A stretch of 64,000 bases of DNA from Galbibacter pacificus (lineage in GTDB: Bacteria; Bacteroidota; Bacteroidia; Flavobacteriales; Flavobacteriaceae): contig NZ_JAQSVC010000002.1 of NCBI RefSeq assembly GCF_029603165.1, positions 744,001-808,000 of the forward strand, written 5' to 3'. Of this stretch, positions 43,899-53,069 are shown in pieces. The notes under the pieces were generated by a model. That model did not search any database and was not told the DNA's origin. It worked only from the letters and a program-made list of their open reading frames with translations. The position numbers and the translations under genes are program-made. The number at the start of each line of letters is the position of its first letter. Position 1 is the first letter of the stretch.

Positions 43899-44696
43899 TT
43901 AAATTTCCCCTTGAGGTTTTATAGCACGGTCCAAATGCACATATCCACCATCTACATACAGCAATTGCCCGGTAGTATGGCTGGATTTAGAAGAAAGTAA
44001 AAAAGCTGCTGTATTGGCTATTTCTTCCGGGGTTGTCATTCGGTTTTCCAACGGAATACGAGCTGTAATTTCATTTAACTTTTCTTCTGGGTTCGAAAAC
44101 GTATGAATCCACTTTTTATACAAAGGGGTATAACTTTCGGCAACCACAATGGCATTTACCCTTACTTTATAAGGCAATAATTCTACCGCCCATTCGCGCG
44201 TTAAGGCATTTCGGCCACCATTGGCGGCGGCATAGCCCGAAGTCCCGCCTTGCCCCGTTTCTGCCGTTTTAGAGCTTATGTTTACAATGGCTCCTTGATT
44301 TTTCTTTAATTCCTTCAAACAAAAATGTGCCATTAAGTAGTAATGGGTCAAGTTCTTGTTGATCGATGCCATAAAACTTTCAAAATTGCCATTTTCGAGT
44401 GAAACCCCATCGTTAACCCCGGCATTATTTACCAATCCGTGAATGGTTCCGTGGGTTTCTATTACTTTGGCAACAACCTTTTTACAAGCATCCGGATCGG
44501 TAAGTTCTGCTAAAACGTAATCGGTTTTTCCGCCATTTTCTTTAATTTCTGTTACGGCCTTTAAAACATCTTTTTCCGTGCGTCCAACAATAATAGGCAA
44601 TGCGTCCTCCTTGGCCAAAACCCTGCTAATTCCAAGCCCAATGCCTTTATCGCCTCCGGTTACTAGTATAATTTTATCTTTCAATGCTAAGTCCAT
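43899..44696 (-). CDS. SDR-family oxidoreductase, probable L-fucose dehydrogenase
   Basis: Predicted to oxidise L-fucose to L-fuconolactone, the first step of the pathway completed by the other genes here. Classical SDR features: TGGDKGIGLG (13-22) for NAD(P) binding, NNAG (90-93), Ser141/142 and Tyr155. The expected catalytic Lys four residues after Tyr is Asn159 (GYAAANGGR), and the codon is a clear AAT. It is 4 bp after the GH29 gene and last in a seven-gene operon. The fucose role rests on operon context. The missing Lys may mean altered chemistry or a different reaction. Confidence 0.75.
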   Translation of the reverse strand: MDLALKDKIILVTGGDKGIGLGISRVLAKEDALPIIVGRTEKDVLKAVTEIKENGGKTDYVLAELTDPDACKKVVAKVIETHGTIHGLVNNAGVNDGVSLENGNFESFMASINKNLTHYYLMAHFCLKELKKNQGAIVNISSKTAETGQGGTSGYAAANGGRNALTREWAVELLPYKVRVNAIVVAESYTPLYKKWIHTFSNPEEKLNEITARIPLENRMTTPEEIANTAAFLLSSKSSHTTGQLLYVDGGYVHLDRAIKPQGEI

Positions 44697-44700
44697 ATTC

Positions 44701-46779
44701 CTAATCTTTTAGTATGCCAATTTCTGCATAAGTTGCCCGCACATCGTCGCCCGCCACTTTTATTGCCTTCAATTTAATATATTGCGCTTCAACGGGAGCA
44801 AAATTTACCTCCTGTTTTATTCTGTTGTTTACAATATTCCCAAATTCTCCTAGGGAGATTTTCTTCCAGTTTTCCCCGTTCGTGCTTACCGAAAACTCAT
44901 AATCGGTTATAATCCCAAACGGAAATCGGGCCTGCATCGGTGTGTACGAAAATCCTTTTACAACTATATTTTCCCCAAAATCTATACTAATTTCCCTTGT
45001 CGTATCGCTGGCATCGGTCGTCCAATACGTTTCAGGGTTGGCATCTATTACCTTTGCAAGAGCTGTTTGTTCTCCAGAAGAAGCTTCCAGCACCTTCCAG
45101 TTCTTTTTGGCGGTTTCCAGTTTTTTGGTCAACACCCCTGTTTGCTCCTCTGTTTCGGGATTGTATGCAATTACTTTTAATATTTTTGGTTCGTTCACCA
45201 TAAAAGGTCGGGAATATTTAGGTGAATTTAAAGTAGGTTCTGTTCCGTCAACGGAATAATAAATTTCTATGGCATCATCGGGAACTTGCAATGAAACCAT
45301 TCCATTTTTATTTCTTTTGATGATGGGCTGCACCAATAAATTAGGGGCATTGTACAAGGCAATATTCGACAGCAAAATAGATCCTTTTGATGCTTCTATT
45401 GCTATTTTCACTTTTGATGCCTCTATCCTATCAAACCTTAAAATCCGTTTATAACCAATAGTTGTTTGTTCGTCAATAAGTTGCCATTTTCCATCTACTT
45501 TGGCTTCTATTTTAAACTTTTTAACGCGCTGCCCAAGCGGAATGTATTCCTGCAATAAAACCCGGTTTACCATTTGTGGCTTATGGAATGAAAGCGTAAC
45601 GCTTGCCGAAGTAACCGAATCTTCCGTTGCCCAATACGTGTTTTGGTTGCCATCAATGGCCATGTGGGCCCTGTAATTTTTGCTGCGGCTATTGGAAGCC
45701 TCTGTTTTTGCCTCCGAAGCCACATTTTGGGCAAAATCCTTATCCAATTGCCTGCGGAGCTTCATCAGTTGAATTGAATCTTTTTCGTGAACCAGCCCAC
45801 GTTTGTCTACAGGGATGTTCAACAAGAAAGATGCATTTCTTCCAACCGATTTGTAATAAATATCCACCAATTGCGCCAAGGTTTTTACTTGATGATCTTC
45901 CGAAGCATGATAATACCAGCCCGGCCTTATGGAAACATCGGCTTCGGCAGGCAACCAATGTGTACCATCTTCGTGACCGCTTCGCAATTCTTTGTAGCGT
46001 GGCCAGCCGGGGTATATTTCATCGCGCCGCATAATGCTCCAATTGGTTTCGTTTGCCCAGCCTTCTTCATTGCCCACCCAACGTATATCGGGGCCGCCAT
46101 CGCTAAAAATAACGGCTTTTGGCTGTAGTTCCCTAACAATTGCAATGGCCTTTTCCCATTGGTAATAGGTTTTATTGTCTATTTTGCGTTCTTCATTGGC
46201 ACCGCCGTAATACCCCGTTCCGCCGTTGGCCCCGTCAAACCAAACTTCAAAAATATCGCCATAATTGGTCAATAACTCTCGTAACTGCTGATGGAAAATA
46301 GCAACGTATTCGGGTTTACCGTAATTTTTATTGTTTCGGTCCCAAGGAGAAAGGTACACGCCAAATTTCAATCCGTTTTCCTTGCAAGCTTCTGCCAATT
46401 CTTTAACAATATCCCCTTTTCCATTTTTGTAAGGCGAATTATTAATGGAATGCTCGGTAGTTTTGGTAGGCCATAAACAAAACCCGTCATGATGTTTTGC
46501 TGTTAAAATAATGCCTTTCATCCCTGCTTTCTTCACTGTTTTTGCCCATTGCCGTGTATCGAGATGGGTGGGGTTGAACGTTTTAGGCGATTCGCCTCCC
46601 AAGCCCCATTCCATGTCTGTAAACGTATTCATATTAAAATGAACAAACGCATAATACTCCAACGGTTGCCATGCCAATTGCCTTTTGGAAGGTATTGGCC
46701 CGACGGGTGCAGGTTCTTTCTCGGCACAGGAAATAAAAGCAAGTGCGGTAAAAAATAGCAGGAAAACTTGTTTTGTCAT
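44701..46779 (-). CDS. GH29 alpha-L-fucosidase lipoprotein with F5/8-type C modules
   Basis: Predicted to release L-fucose from glycans. The ATG at 46779, one base after the GH95 stop, is chosen; another ATG at 46791 would overlap GH95 by 11 bp. Lipobox FISC near residue 18. The GH29 barrel has KHHDGFCLW, GVYLSPWDR and the nucleophile Asp in EVWFDGANG (residue 186 from the longer start). Then come an F5/8-type C (CBM32-like) module (about 350-480), a short chitobiase/hexosaminidase C-terminal-like module (IYYSVDGTEPTLNS) and a second F5/8 C module at the end (SGEQTALAKVIDANPETYW, in part). It is co-transcribed with GH95, suggesting fucosylated oligosaccharides as substrate. Confidence 0.92.
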   Translation of the reverse strand: MTKQVFLLFFTALAFISCAEKEPAPVGPIPSKRQLAWQPLEYYAFVHFNMNTFTDMEWGLGGESPKTFNPTHLDTRQWAKTVKKAGMKGIILTAKHHDGFCLWPTKTTEHSINNSPYKNGKGDIVKELAEACKENGLKFGVYLSPWDRNNKNYGKPEYVAIFHQQLRELLTNYGDIFEVWFDGANGGTGYYGGANEERKIDNKTYYQWEKAIAIVRELQPKAVIFSDGGPDIRWVGNEEGWANETNWSIMRRDEIYPGWPRYKELRSGHEDGTHWLPAEADVSIRPGWYYHASEDHQVKTLAQLVDIYYKSVGRNASFLLNIPVDKRGLVHEKDSIQLMKLRRQLDKDFAQNVASEAKTEASNSRSKNYRAHMAIDGNQNTYWATEDSVTSASVTLSFHKPQMVNRVLLQEYIPLGQRVKKFKIEAKVDGKWQLIDEQTTIGYKRILRFDRIEASKVKIAIEASKGSILLSNIALYNAPNLLVQPIIKRNKNGMVSLQVPDDAIEIYYSVDGTEPTLNSPKYSRPFMVNEPKILKVIAYNPETEEQTGVLTKKLETAKKNWKVLEASSGEQTALAKVIDANPETYWTTDASDTTREISIDFGENIVVKGFSYTPMQARFPFGIITDYEFSVSTNGENWKKISLGEFGNIVNNRIKQEVNFAPVEAQYIKLKAIKVAGDDVRATYAEIGILKD

Positions 46780-46780
46780 T

Positions 46781-49153
46781 TTACTTTTCAATTTTATTCA
46801 GCCCTTCGCCCAAATACATTTTTGTATTTGCCTTTAGGTTAATTGTTTTTGTAGTGCTTCCGTATTTTACATCAACAGATTTATTTATCGGGGAAAGCAA
46901 GGTCAATGTAACCAATTTCCCGTTATTCCACGTTATGCCTACCTCGATATTTCCTCTTGCTATAAGTCTGCTTATCTTTCCTGTTTTCCAGTTTTCCGGC
47001 AACGTTGGCAGAATGCGCAAGAAACCTTCATGCGATTGCAGGAGAAGTTCTGCAACTCCTGCGGTATAGCCAAAGTTCCCGTCGATCTGAAATGGCGGAT
47101 GCTCGTCAAACAAATTATCGGCCAGGGAAATTTCAAAAAACTTATTGATATTTTCTTCTGCCGATTGTTTATCGAGCAACCTCGCATTGAAATTAATCAT
47201 CCATGCCCTGCTCCATCCTGTACCGGCACCACCATGTTCCAACCGGTATGCTATAGTTTTTTTGGCAGCTTCAAAGGCTTCAGGGGTTGCTTCGGTAATA
47301 TCGTCTCCAGGATGCAGTGCATATAAGTGCGATATGTGCCTATGCCCTTTCTCCGGTTCATCATATTGTTTGTCCCATTCTAAAATACGTCCGTCTTTGC
47401 CTATAATTACCCCCGATTTTAAATCTTTTTGCTTTGCTTTTACTTCAGCAATAAAATCATCTTCAATATTTAAAACGGTAGCCGCCTGTAAAGTATTGGC
47501 AAACACCTCGGCTATAATCTGTTGTCCCATTGCCGTGCCTCTTGACACGGCCGCGGGCTTTCCATCGGTAGCGAGATAGGAGTTTTCGGGAGATGTTTCC
47601 GGGTACGAAATCCATTGCCCCGTGGCTTGGTCCTTTTGTAACCAATCCAAGTAGAACAAGGCCATTTCCTTTAAGTACGGATATGCTCTTTCCTTTAAAA
47701 AAGCTGTGTCTTGCGTAAAACGGTACTGCTCCCAATAATGTTGGGCAAGCCACCCGCCACCGTGTATCCACGACCCCCAAAAGGGCTGTGCCGCGCGCAT
47801 AAACGTAGGCGCCCATATATCGGTGGTATGATGCACCACGGCACCGCGATTGATTCCATATTGTTCTTTGGCCGTAACTTCCCCCCTTTTTACCAGTTTA
47901 TCGGCAAAATCAAATAGCGGCAGTTGGCATTCACTTAAATTGGTAACCCCGGCGGGCCAGTAATTCATTTGTAAATTGATGTTTAAATGATAATCGGCAT
48001 TCCACGGCGCAACAATATGGTTGTTCCACAGCCCTTGAAGGTTTGCGGGGTTGGTTCCCGGCCTGGAACAGGAAATTAATAGGTAACGCCCATACTGGAA
48101 AAGCTTTGCTTCCAGGTCCAGATCGGGCTTCCCGGCTTTAAATTTTTGCAACCGTTCGTCTGTTGGAAGCGAATCCAAAGTTTCCCTGCCCAACTTAAAA
48201 GCCATACGGTTGTATAACTTACCAAAATCTTCGGTATGCTTTTTTAAAAGTTCATCAAACGGTTTTAAAGATGCCTTTGCCATATTTTCTTCGGCTACCT
48301 TCTCAAATTCTTCGTGATAAAACGAGGTTTGCGTTACCAAATAGATTACCGCCTTTTTCACGCCCCGTAATTCCAGCTTCCCATTATTGGATTTTATTGT
48401 CCCCGAGTCTGTTTTTGCCTTCAAACGGGTTTGAAAGTGCACCCCATCCTTCATTGGGTGCGGCTGATCGGCTACTTTTCCTTCCAATTGGGTAACGGTG
48501 CCATTCATTACCATTTCGTTTTCTTCCGGTGTATGTATTTCCACGGTTGGTTTCCCTGCATCGTCGGGCCTTGATAATTGCAGGTCGAAATCCATTCCCG
48601 CGCCTGCCGATGTTTCCAATTGAATAACCAATGCATCATCTGGCCGGGAAGCTATTACCTTTTCGGTATATAATTCCCCATCTACTTCATACGTTACAGA
48701 AGCCAATGCGTTTGCAAAGCTCAATCCGCGTTTGTATTTGGTAACTTTACCCTTGTGCTTAAAATCTATAAGCAGGTCTCCCGCAGTTTGGTGCGACCTT
48801 GTAATCCCTTTAAACGAAAATTTATCAACAATAAACTTATCGGCTTCATGCACTTTGCCTTCATCAATTAATCTTCTCAGTTCTTTTAAATCTTCGGGGG
48901 TCCCTTTGCTGTTCCCAAGGTTAGCGCCCCCGGGCCACATGGAATCTTCGTTTAACTGTATGTGTTCTTTATTGGTATCTCCAAAAACCATGGCACCCAA
49001 ACGCCCGTTTCCCACTGGAAGTGCCTGCATCCAATCTTTTGCTGGCTGTTTGTACCAGATATCGGTTGTACTGTTCTCTTTTTGTACCGATGCCTCCTTG
49101 CAGGAAGAAAGAAACATTGCCATAAAAGCTAGGCCAAGGTATTTTAATTTCAT
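46781..49153 (-). CDS. GH95 alpha-L-fucosidase (alpha-1,2-type or alpha-L-galactosidase) lipoprotein
   Basis: An inverting glycosidase of 790 residues with lipobox Cys18 (FLSSC). N-terminal beta-sandwich (WMQALPVGNGRLGAMVFGD), then the (alpha/alpha)6 catalytic domain with the Asn391/Asn393 pair (HLNINLQMNYWP), a Glu in EWDKQYDEPE (near 592) that fits the general acid, and Asp691 in FQIDGNFGYTAG, all matching the GH95 active site. Most GH95 enzymes cut terminal alpha-1,2-fucose; some act on L-galactose. Adjacent GH29 and fucose-catabolic genes favour fucose. It starts 14 bp after the lactonase gene. Confidence 0.93.
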   Translation of the reverse strand: MKLKYLGLAFMAMFLSSCKEASVQKENSTTDIWYKQPAKDWMQALPVGNGRLGAMVFGDTNKEHIQLNEDSMWPGGANLGNSKGTPEDLKELRRLIDEGKVHEADKFIVDKFSFKGITRSHQTAGDLLIDFKHKGKVTKYKRGLSFANALASVTYEVDGELYTEKVIASRPDDALVIQLETSAGAGMDFDLQLSRPDDAGKPTVEIHTPEENEMVMNGTVTQLEGKVADQPHPMKDGVHFQTRLKAKTDSGTIKSNNGKLELRGVKKAVIYLVTQTSFYHEEFEKVAEENMAKASLKPFDELLKKHTEDFGKLYNRMAFKLGRETLDSLPTDERLQKFKAGKPDLDLEAKLFQYGRYLLISCSRPGTNPANLQGLWNNHIVAPWNADYHLNINLQMNYWPAGVTNLSECQLPLFDFADKLVKRGEVTAKEQYGINRGAVVHHTTDIWAPTFMRAAQPFWGSWIHGGGWLAQHYWEQYRFTQDTAFLKERAYPYLKEMALFYLDWLQKDQATGQWISYPETSPENSYLATDGKPAAVSRGTAMGQQIIAEVFANTLQAATVLNIEDDFIAEVKAKQKDLKSGVIIGKDGRILEWDKQYDEPEKGHRHISHLYALHPGDDITEATPEAFEAAKKTIAYRLEHGGAGTGWSRAWMINFNARLLDKQSAEENINKFFEISLADNLFDEHPPFQIDGNFGYTAGVAELLLQSHEGFLRILPTLPENWKTGKISRLIARGNIEVGITWNNGKLVTLTLLSPINKSVDVKYGSTTKTINLKANTKMYLGEGLNKIEK

Positions 49154-49167
49154 GTTGGTCGGTTTTT

Positions 49168-49989
49168 TTAGTTGTCTATATTATAAAATTGTATGGCATT
49201 TGTACCCATTACCCTTTCCAGTTGATTGCCTTTGAAGTAATTGGTCATAATTTCCTTTACCTCTTTGTATTGGGCAGCGACCAGGCAAACAGGCCAATCG
49301 GAACCAAATAGTAATCTTTCCGTTCCAAAGGCATTGGTTGCCACCTCAAGAAAGGCAGTAAGGTCTTGCCCGTTCCATTTAAAGTTTTCTGCCTCGGTAA
49401 CCAGGCCGGAGACCTTACAAGACACATTTTTATGCATGGCTAGCCCGGTAATGGCATCTTTCCATTGTGTATCCATACCGTTGGATACTGCCGGCTTTGC
49501 CATATGGTCGAGCACAAACTTTTGCCGGGGGAAACTACGTACCAAATTAATTGCCTCGTTTAGTTGCCAGGGCTTAATTAATATATCGTAACTTAGATTA
49601 TACTTACCCAAGGCCTTTATTCCCCTTCGGAAGTTACTTTGTTCCATAAATCCCATAGGTTCTGCTTGGACAATATGCCGAACTCCCTTAAATTTTTTAT
49701 ATGATGTAAAATGAAGCAGCCGTTCCTCCACATTTTCGGCCAGCAAATCTACCCAGCCAACGACCCCTTTTATAAAATTGTGCTCTTCTGCTAGTTTCAA
49801 CAGGAAATCAGTCTCTTCTTCCGACTGATCTGCCTGAACTGCCACGCAACCATCCATATTATTTTGCTCCAAAACATCTTTTAGGTCGGCGGGCATAAAA
49901 TCCCTGCGGATTTCCTTCATAGCATCGGTTATCCAAGCATCACGAACCGGGTTGAACTGCCAAAAATGTTGGTGGCTGTCTATTTGCAT
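49168..49989 (-). CDS. Amidohydrolase, probable L-fuconolactone hydrolase
   Basis: Predicted cytoplasmic lactonase of the COG3618 amidohydrolase family, opening L-fucono-lactone to L-fuconate. It begins with the metal-binding motif IDSHQHFWQF and has the late Asp in LLFGSDWPVC; the 273-residue length fits. The position in an operon with a fucose dehydrogenase, L-fuconate dehydratase and downstream steps makes fuconolactone the best substrate call; rhamnonolactone is an alternative for the family. Gaps are 5 bp to the FAH gene upstream and 14 bp to GH95 downstream. Confidence 0.85.
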   Translation of the reverse strand: MQIDSHQHFWQFNPVRDAWITDAMKEIRRDFMPADLKDVLEQNNMDGCVAVQADQSEEETDFLLKLAEEHNFIKGVVGWVDLLAENVEERLLHFTSYKKFKGVRHIVQAEPMGFMEQSNFRRGIKALGKYNLSYDILIKPWQLNEAINLVRSFPRQKFVLDHMAKPAVSNGMDTQWKDAITGLAMHKNVSCKVSGLVTEAENFKWNGQDLTAFLEVATNAFGTERLLFGSDWPVCLVAAQYKEVKEIMTNYFKGNQLERVMGTNAIQFYNIDN

Positions 49990-49994
49990 TGTAA

Positions 49995-50855
49995 TTACAC
50001 TTTTTGGTATGCCTTTGCCGTTTGTTTGGAAACGCCCAAGCCTTCTATTCCCAATTCTACCTCATCGCCGGGCCGTAAATAACGTTGTGGTTTTAAGCCC
50101 ATCCCTACACCAAAAGGGGTTCCCGTGGAAATAACATCTCCGGGGAGCAATGTCATAAACCCGCTAATATAACTTACAAGGGTCGGGATATCAAAAACAA
50201 AGTCGGACGTGCTGCTGTCCTGCATCATTTGTCCATTAAGCTTCAACCATAGGTGCAGGTTGTTTGCATTAGCAATTTCATCTTTGGTAGCAATAAAAGG
50301 TCCCAGCGGTGCAAAAGTATCGCAGCTCTTTCCTTTTACCCATTGCCCCGATCGTTCTATTTGAAATTCCCTTTCGCTATAATCGTTGTGCAACACATAG
50401 CCTGCAACATGATCCATGGCATCTTCTTTGGCAACATACGAAGCTTTTTTACCGATTACAAAGGCAAGTTCTACTTCCCAATCGGTTTTTTTACTGTCCT
50501 TTGGAATAATTAGATCGTCGTTGGGACCCACAATGGCCGATGTTGCCTTAAAAAACAGTACCGGCTCCTTAGGAATGTCCATCCCGCTTTCTTCGGCGTG
50601 TTTTGCATAGTTAAGTCCAACGCATATCAATTTTGAAGGCCGTACCAAGGGCGGACCCAAGCGTACCTCGGTTGAAATTTCCGGGCAGTTGGCCTTGTTT
50701 GCACGCAACCATGCAAGCAATCTATCCACACCCCCGTTACCAAAGAAATCTTCGTTGTAATCTTCTCCAAAAGCAGTTACGTCTATGCGCTTTCCATCTT
50801 CAAGTTGTATTCCCGGTTGTTCTTTACCTGCTTGTCCAAATCGAATTAGTTTCAT
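49995..50855 (-). CDS. FAH-family hydrolase, probable 2,4-diketo-3-deoxy-L-fuconate hydrolase
   Basis: Predicted last step of the oxidative L-fucose route: hydrolysis of 2,4-diketo-3-deoxy-L-fuconate to pyruvate and L-lactate. Fumarylacetoacetase fold: KLICVGLNYAKHAEE, PVLFFKATSAIVGPND, DWEVELAFVIGKKA (metal-binding Glu residues), HNDYSEREFQ and GDVISTGTPFGVGMG. The 286-residue length is typical. It lies 20 bp after the SDR dehydrogenase and 5 bp before the lactonase. The step is assigned from family plus operon context. Confidence 0.88.
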   Translation of the reverse strand: MKLIRFGQAGKEQPGIQLEDGKRIDVTAFGEDYNEDFFGNGGVDRLLAWLRANKANCPEISTEVRLGPPLVRPSKLICVGLNYAKHAEESGMDIPKEPVLFFKATSAIVGPNDDLIIPKDSKKTDWEVELAFVIGKKASYVAKEDAMDHVAGYVLHNDYSEREFQIERSGQWVKGKSCDTFAPLGPFIATKDEIANANNLHLWLKLNGQMMQDSSTSDFVFDIPTLVSYISGFMTLLPGDVISTGTPFGVGMGLKPQRYLRPGDEVELGIEGLGVSKQTAKAYQKV

Positions 50856-50875
50856 CTATATATTTTTTGTTGTAT

Positions 50876-51652
50876 TTATCCGTTTAACTTTATAAACCCG
50901 CCATCAATGGGGAAATCTGTTCCCGTAATAAACGATGCCTCATCGCTACACAGGTACAGGGCAAGATTGGCAATCTCCTCTGGCTTTCCCATCCTTCCCA
51001 TGGGTTGTGTTTTAGACAACTTCTCAAACATTTCCTTTTCTTTCCCAGGATAATTGCTGGCAATAAAGCCATCTACAAAAGGTGTGTGTACCCGTGCCGG
51101 GGAAATGGAATTACAACGGATGTTCGCTGCAACATAATCCTTTGCTACCGAGTATGTCATGGTTAACACCGCACCTTTGGACATGGAATACGCAAACCTA
51201 TCGGAAATCCCTACCGAAGATGCTATGGATGCCATATTGATAATTACGCCGCCGCCATTGTTTTTAAACACTGGCACCAAAGCATGCATGCAATTGTATA
51301 CCCCTTTTACGTTCACGTTGTAAATACGGTCGAAATCTTCTGCCGAAGTGTGTTCCACGTTCCCCACATGCGCAATCCCGGCATTGTTGATTAAAATATC
51401 CACTGTATGCCCTGCAACTATCTCTGCTACAACGCCGCTTACCTGTTCCTGGTTGGATACATCGCATTTTTTCCAGCTTCCCTTCCCTCCTTTGGCAAGT
51501 ATGCCTTCTATGGTTTCCCGCGCATTGACCTCGTTGTGCTCCAAGATGTGCACAAAGGCGCCGTTTTGGGCAAAATTCTCGGATATCGCTTTCCCGATAC
51601 CGCTTCCGCCACCGGTTATAATAGCTGTTTTATTTTTTAAACTGAATCCCAT
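50876..51652 (-). CDS. SDR dehydrogenase, probable 2-keto-3-deoxy-L-fuconate dehydrogenase
   Basis: Predicted to oxidise 2-keto-3-deoxy-L-fuconate at C4. The ATG at 51652 (MGFSLKNKTAIITGG) is chosen; the longer start at 51685 would overlap the dehydratase gene by 16 bp and add no conserved residues. It has TGGGSGIGKA, NNAGIAH, the Ser block NMASIASS and an intact YSMSK catalytic motif, in contrast to the other SDR of this operon. The spacing of 17 bp after the dehydratase and 20 bp before the FAH gene supports one transcript. Confidence 0.88.
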   Translation of the reverse strand: MGFSLKNKTAIITGGGSGIGKAISENFAQNGAFVHILEHNEVNARETIEGILAKGGKGSWKKCDVSNQEQVSGVVAEIVAGHTVDILINNAGIAHVGNVEHTSAEDFDRIYNVNVKGVYNCMHALVPVFKNNGGGVIINMASIASSVGISDRFAYSMSKGAVLTMTYSVAKDYVAANIRCNSISPARVHTPFVDGFIASNYPGKEKEMFEKLSKTQPMGRMGKPEEIANLALYLCSDEASFITGTDFPIDGGFIKLNG

Positions 51653-51669
51653 GTAAATAATCGTTTCTG

Positions 51670-52977
51670 TTATACTGATTTCCATTCCTTTCCTTCCGGA
51701 AAGCTGTAATCTTGTATTGATTTGCTCTTCATAGTAATGCTGTACCCCGGCTTTTGTGGCGGCATGTACGCACCGTTCCTTATAACTACCGGATCTAGGA
51801 AATGCTCGTGCAAATGGTCTACATATTCTATCACCCTGTTATCCATAGAGCCGCTTATGGCAATAAAATCTATCATCGATAGGTGTTGCACGTATTCGCA
51901 AAGTCCAACGCCCCCGGCATGCGGACAAACAGGTATGTTAAACTTGGCCGCCATGAGCATTATGGCAAGATTTTCGTTTACCCCACCTACCCTACAGCTG
52001 TCTATCTGGCAAATTTGCATGGCGTTGGCCTGCATTAACTGTTTAAAGATAACCCTATTCTGGCAATGTTCTCCGGTAGCTACTTTTATGGGAGCAATAG
52101 CCTTTGCAATCCTTGCGTGGCCCAGAACATCGTCGGGACTGGTGGGTTCTTCTATCCACCAGGGGTCGAACCTTTTAAGGGATTCCATGTTTGTAATGGC
52201 TTCATCTACGTCCCACTTCTGGTTGGCATCCATCATTAGCTGTAGGTCCCCGCCTATCTCCTCCCGGATAATGGTTGCCCGCCTTATGTCGTCTTCCAGG
52301 TTAGAACCCACCTTGATTTTCATATGTTTAAAGCCTTCTTTCTTTGCTTCCCGGCACAACCGTCGCATTTTTTCATCGGCATAGCCCAGCCAACCCGCAG
52401 ATGTGGTATATGCCGGGTATCCTTTTTTAAGCAAATAATCAATCCGTTCCTGTTTTCCTTCTTCTTTGGCCTTTAAAAAGGCAATGGCCTCTGCCGGGGT
52501 AACAACATCGGTTATATAGGTAAAGTCTATGCACCTTACCAGTTCTTCGGCAGGCATATCTGCCAAGAGTTTCCACAGGGGTTTCCCTTCTACCTTTGCA
52601 TAGAGGTCCCATACGGCATTTACCAGGGCGCCCGTGGCCAAATGGATAATTCCCTTCTCTGGCCCGAGCCAGCGCAATTGGCTATCGCCCGTTATTAGTT
52701 TCCAAAAAGCCCCCATGTTGGCGGTAAAACCCGATAACTTTTTGCCTTTTATTAAATACGACAACGATTGTATGGCCGCTGCGCACAATTCGTTCCCCCT
52801 ACCTATGGTAAAGGTAAGCCCATGCCCTTCGTACCGTGTATCATCAGTTTTTAGTATTACATAAGCAGCAGAATAGTCTGGATCGGTGTTCATTGCATCA
52901 GAACCATCCAAAAATTTACTGGTCGGGAACCGTATATCCTTCACCAGCACATCTATAATAGTAATTTCTTTATCCAT
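51670..52977 (-). CDS. L-fuconate dehydratase (enolase superfamily)
   Basis: Dehydrates L-fuconate to 2-keto-3-deoxy-L-fuconate. The N-terminus DVLVKDIRFPTSKFLDGSDAMN (in parts) and the long insert are characteristic of FucD-type enzymes. Catalytic features: MKIKVG (KxK lysines), metal ligands in LMMDANQKW, WIEEPT and ATGEHC, and the general His in CPHAGGVGLCEY. The start at 52977 is preferred over 52998 because a predicted -7 box at 52996-53003 would put the TSS between them. It is the first gene of the seven-gene fucose operon, following the AraC regulator gene on the same strand. Confidence 0.93.
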   Translation of the reverse strand: MDKEITIIDVLVKDIRFPTSKFLDGSDAMNTDPDYSAAYVILKTDDTRYEGHGLTFTIGRGNELCAAAIQSLSYLIKGKKLSGFTANMGAFWKLITGDSQLRWLGPEKGIIHLATGALVNAVWDLYAKVEGKPLWKLLADMPAEELVRCIDFTYITDVVTPAEAIAFLKAKEEGKQERIDYLLKKGYPAYTTSAGWLGYADEKMRRLCREAKKEGFKHMKIKVGSNLEDDIRRATIIREEIGGDLQLMMDANQKWDVDEAITNMESLKRFDPWWIEEPTSPDDVLGHARIAKAIAPIKVATGEHCQNRVIFKQLMQANAMQICQIDSCRVGGVNENLAIMLMAAKFNIPVCPHAGGVGLCEYVQHLSMIDFIAISGSMDNRVIEYVDHLHEHFLDPVVIRNGAYMPPQKPGYSITMKSKSIQDYSFPEGKEWKSV

Positions 52978-52995
52978 CGTATAAATTATCCTTTT

Positions 52996-53003
52996 CAAAT
53001 TTA
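52996..53003 (-). promoter_or_regulatory. Predicted -7 box of the fucose operon
   Basis: TAAATTTG on the minus strand, a perfect TAnnTTTG, 19 bp before the chosen ATG of the L-fuconate dehydratase gene. The implied TSS near 52990 gives a very short leader. No clear -33 element. Confidence 0.45.
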
Positions 53004-53069
53004 TTTTAGAAGGATATTAAATTCCACCCCTGAGATTACAAACCATGATACTTTTTTTGCCCTTGGCGT

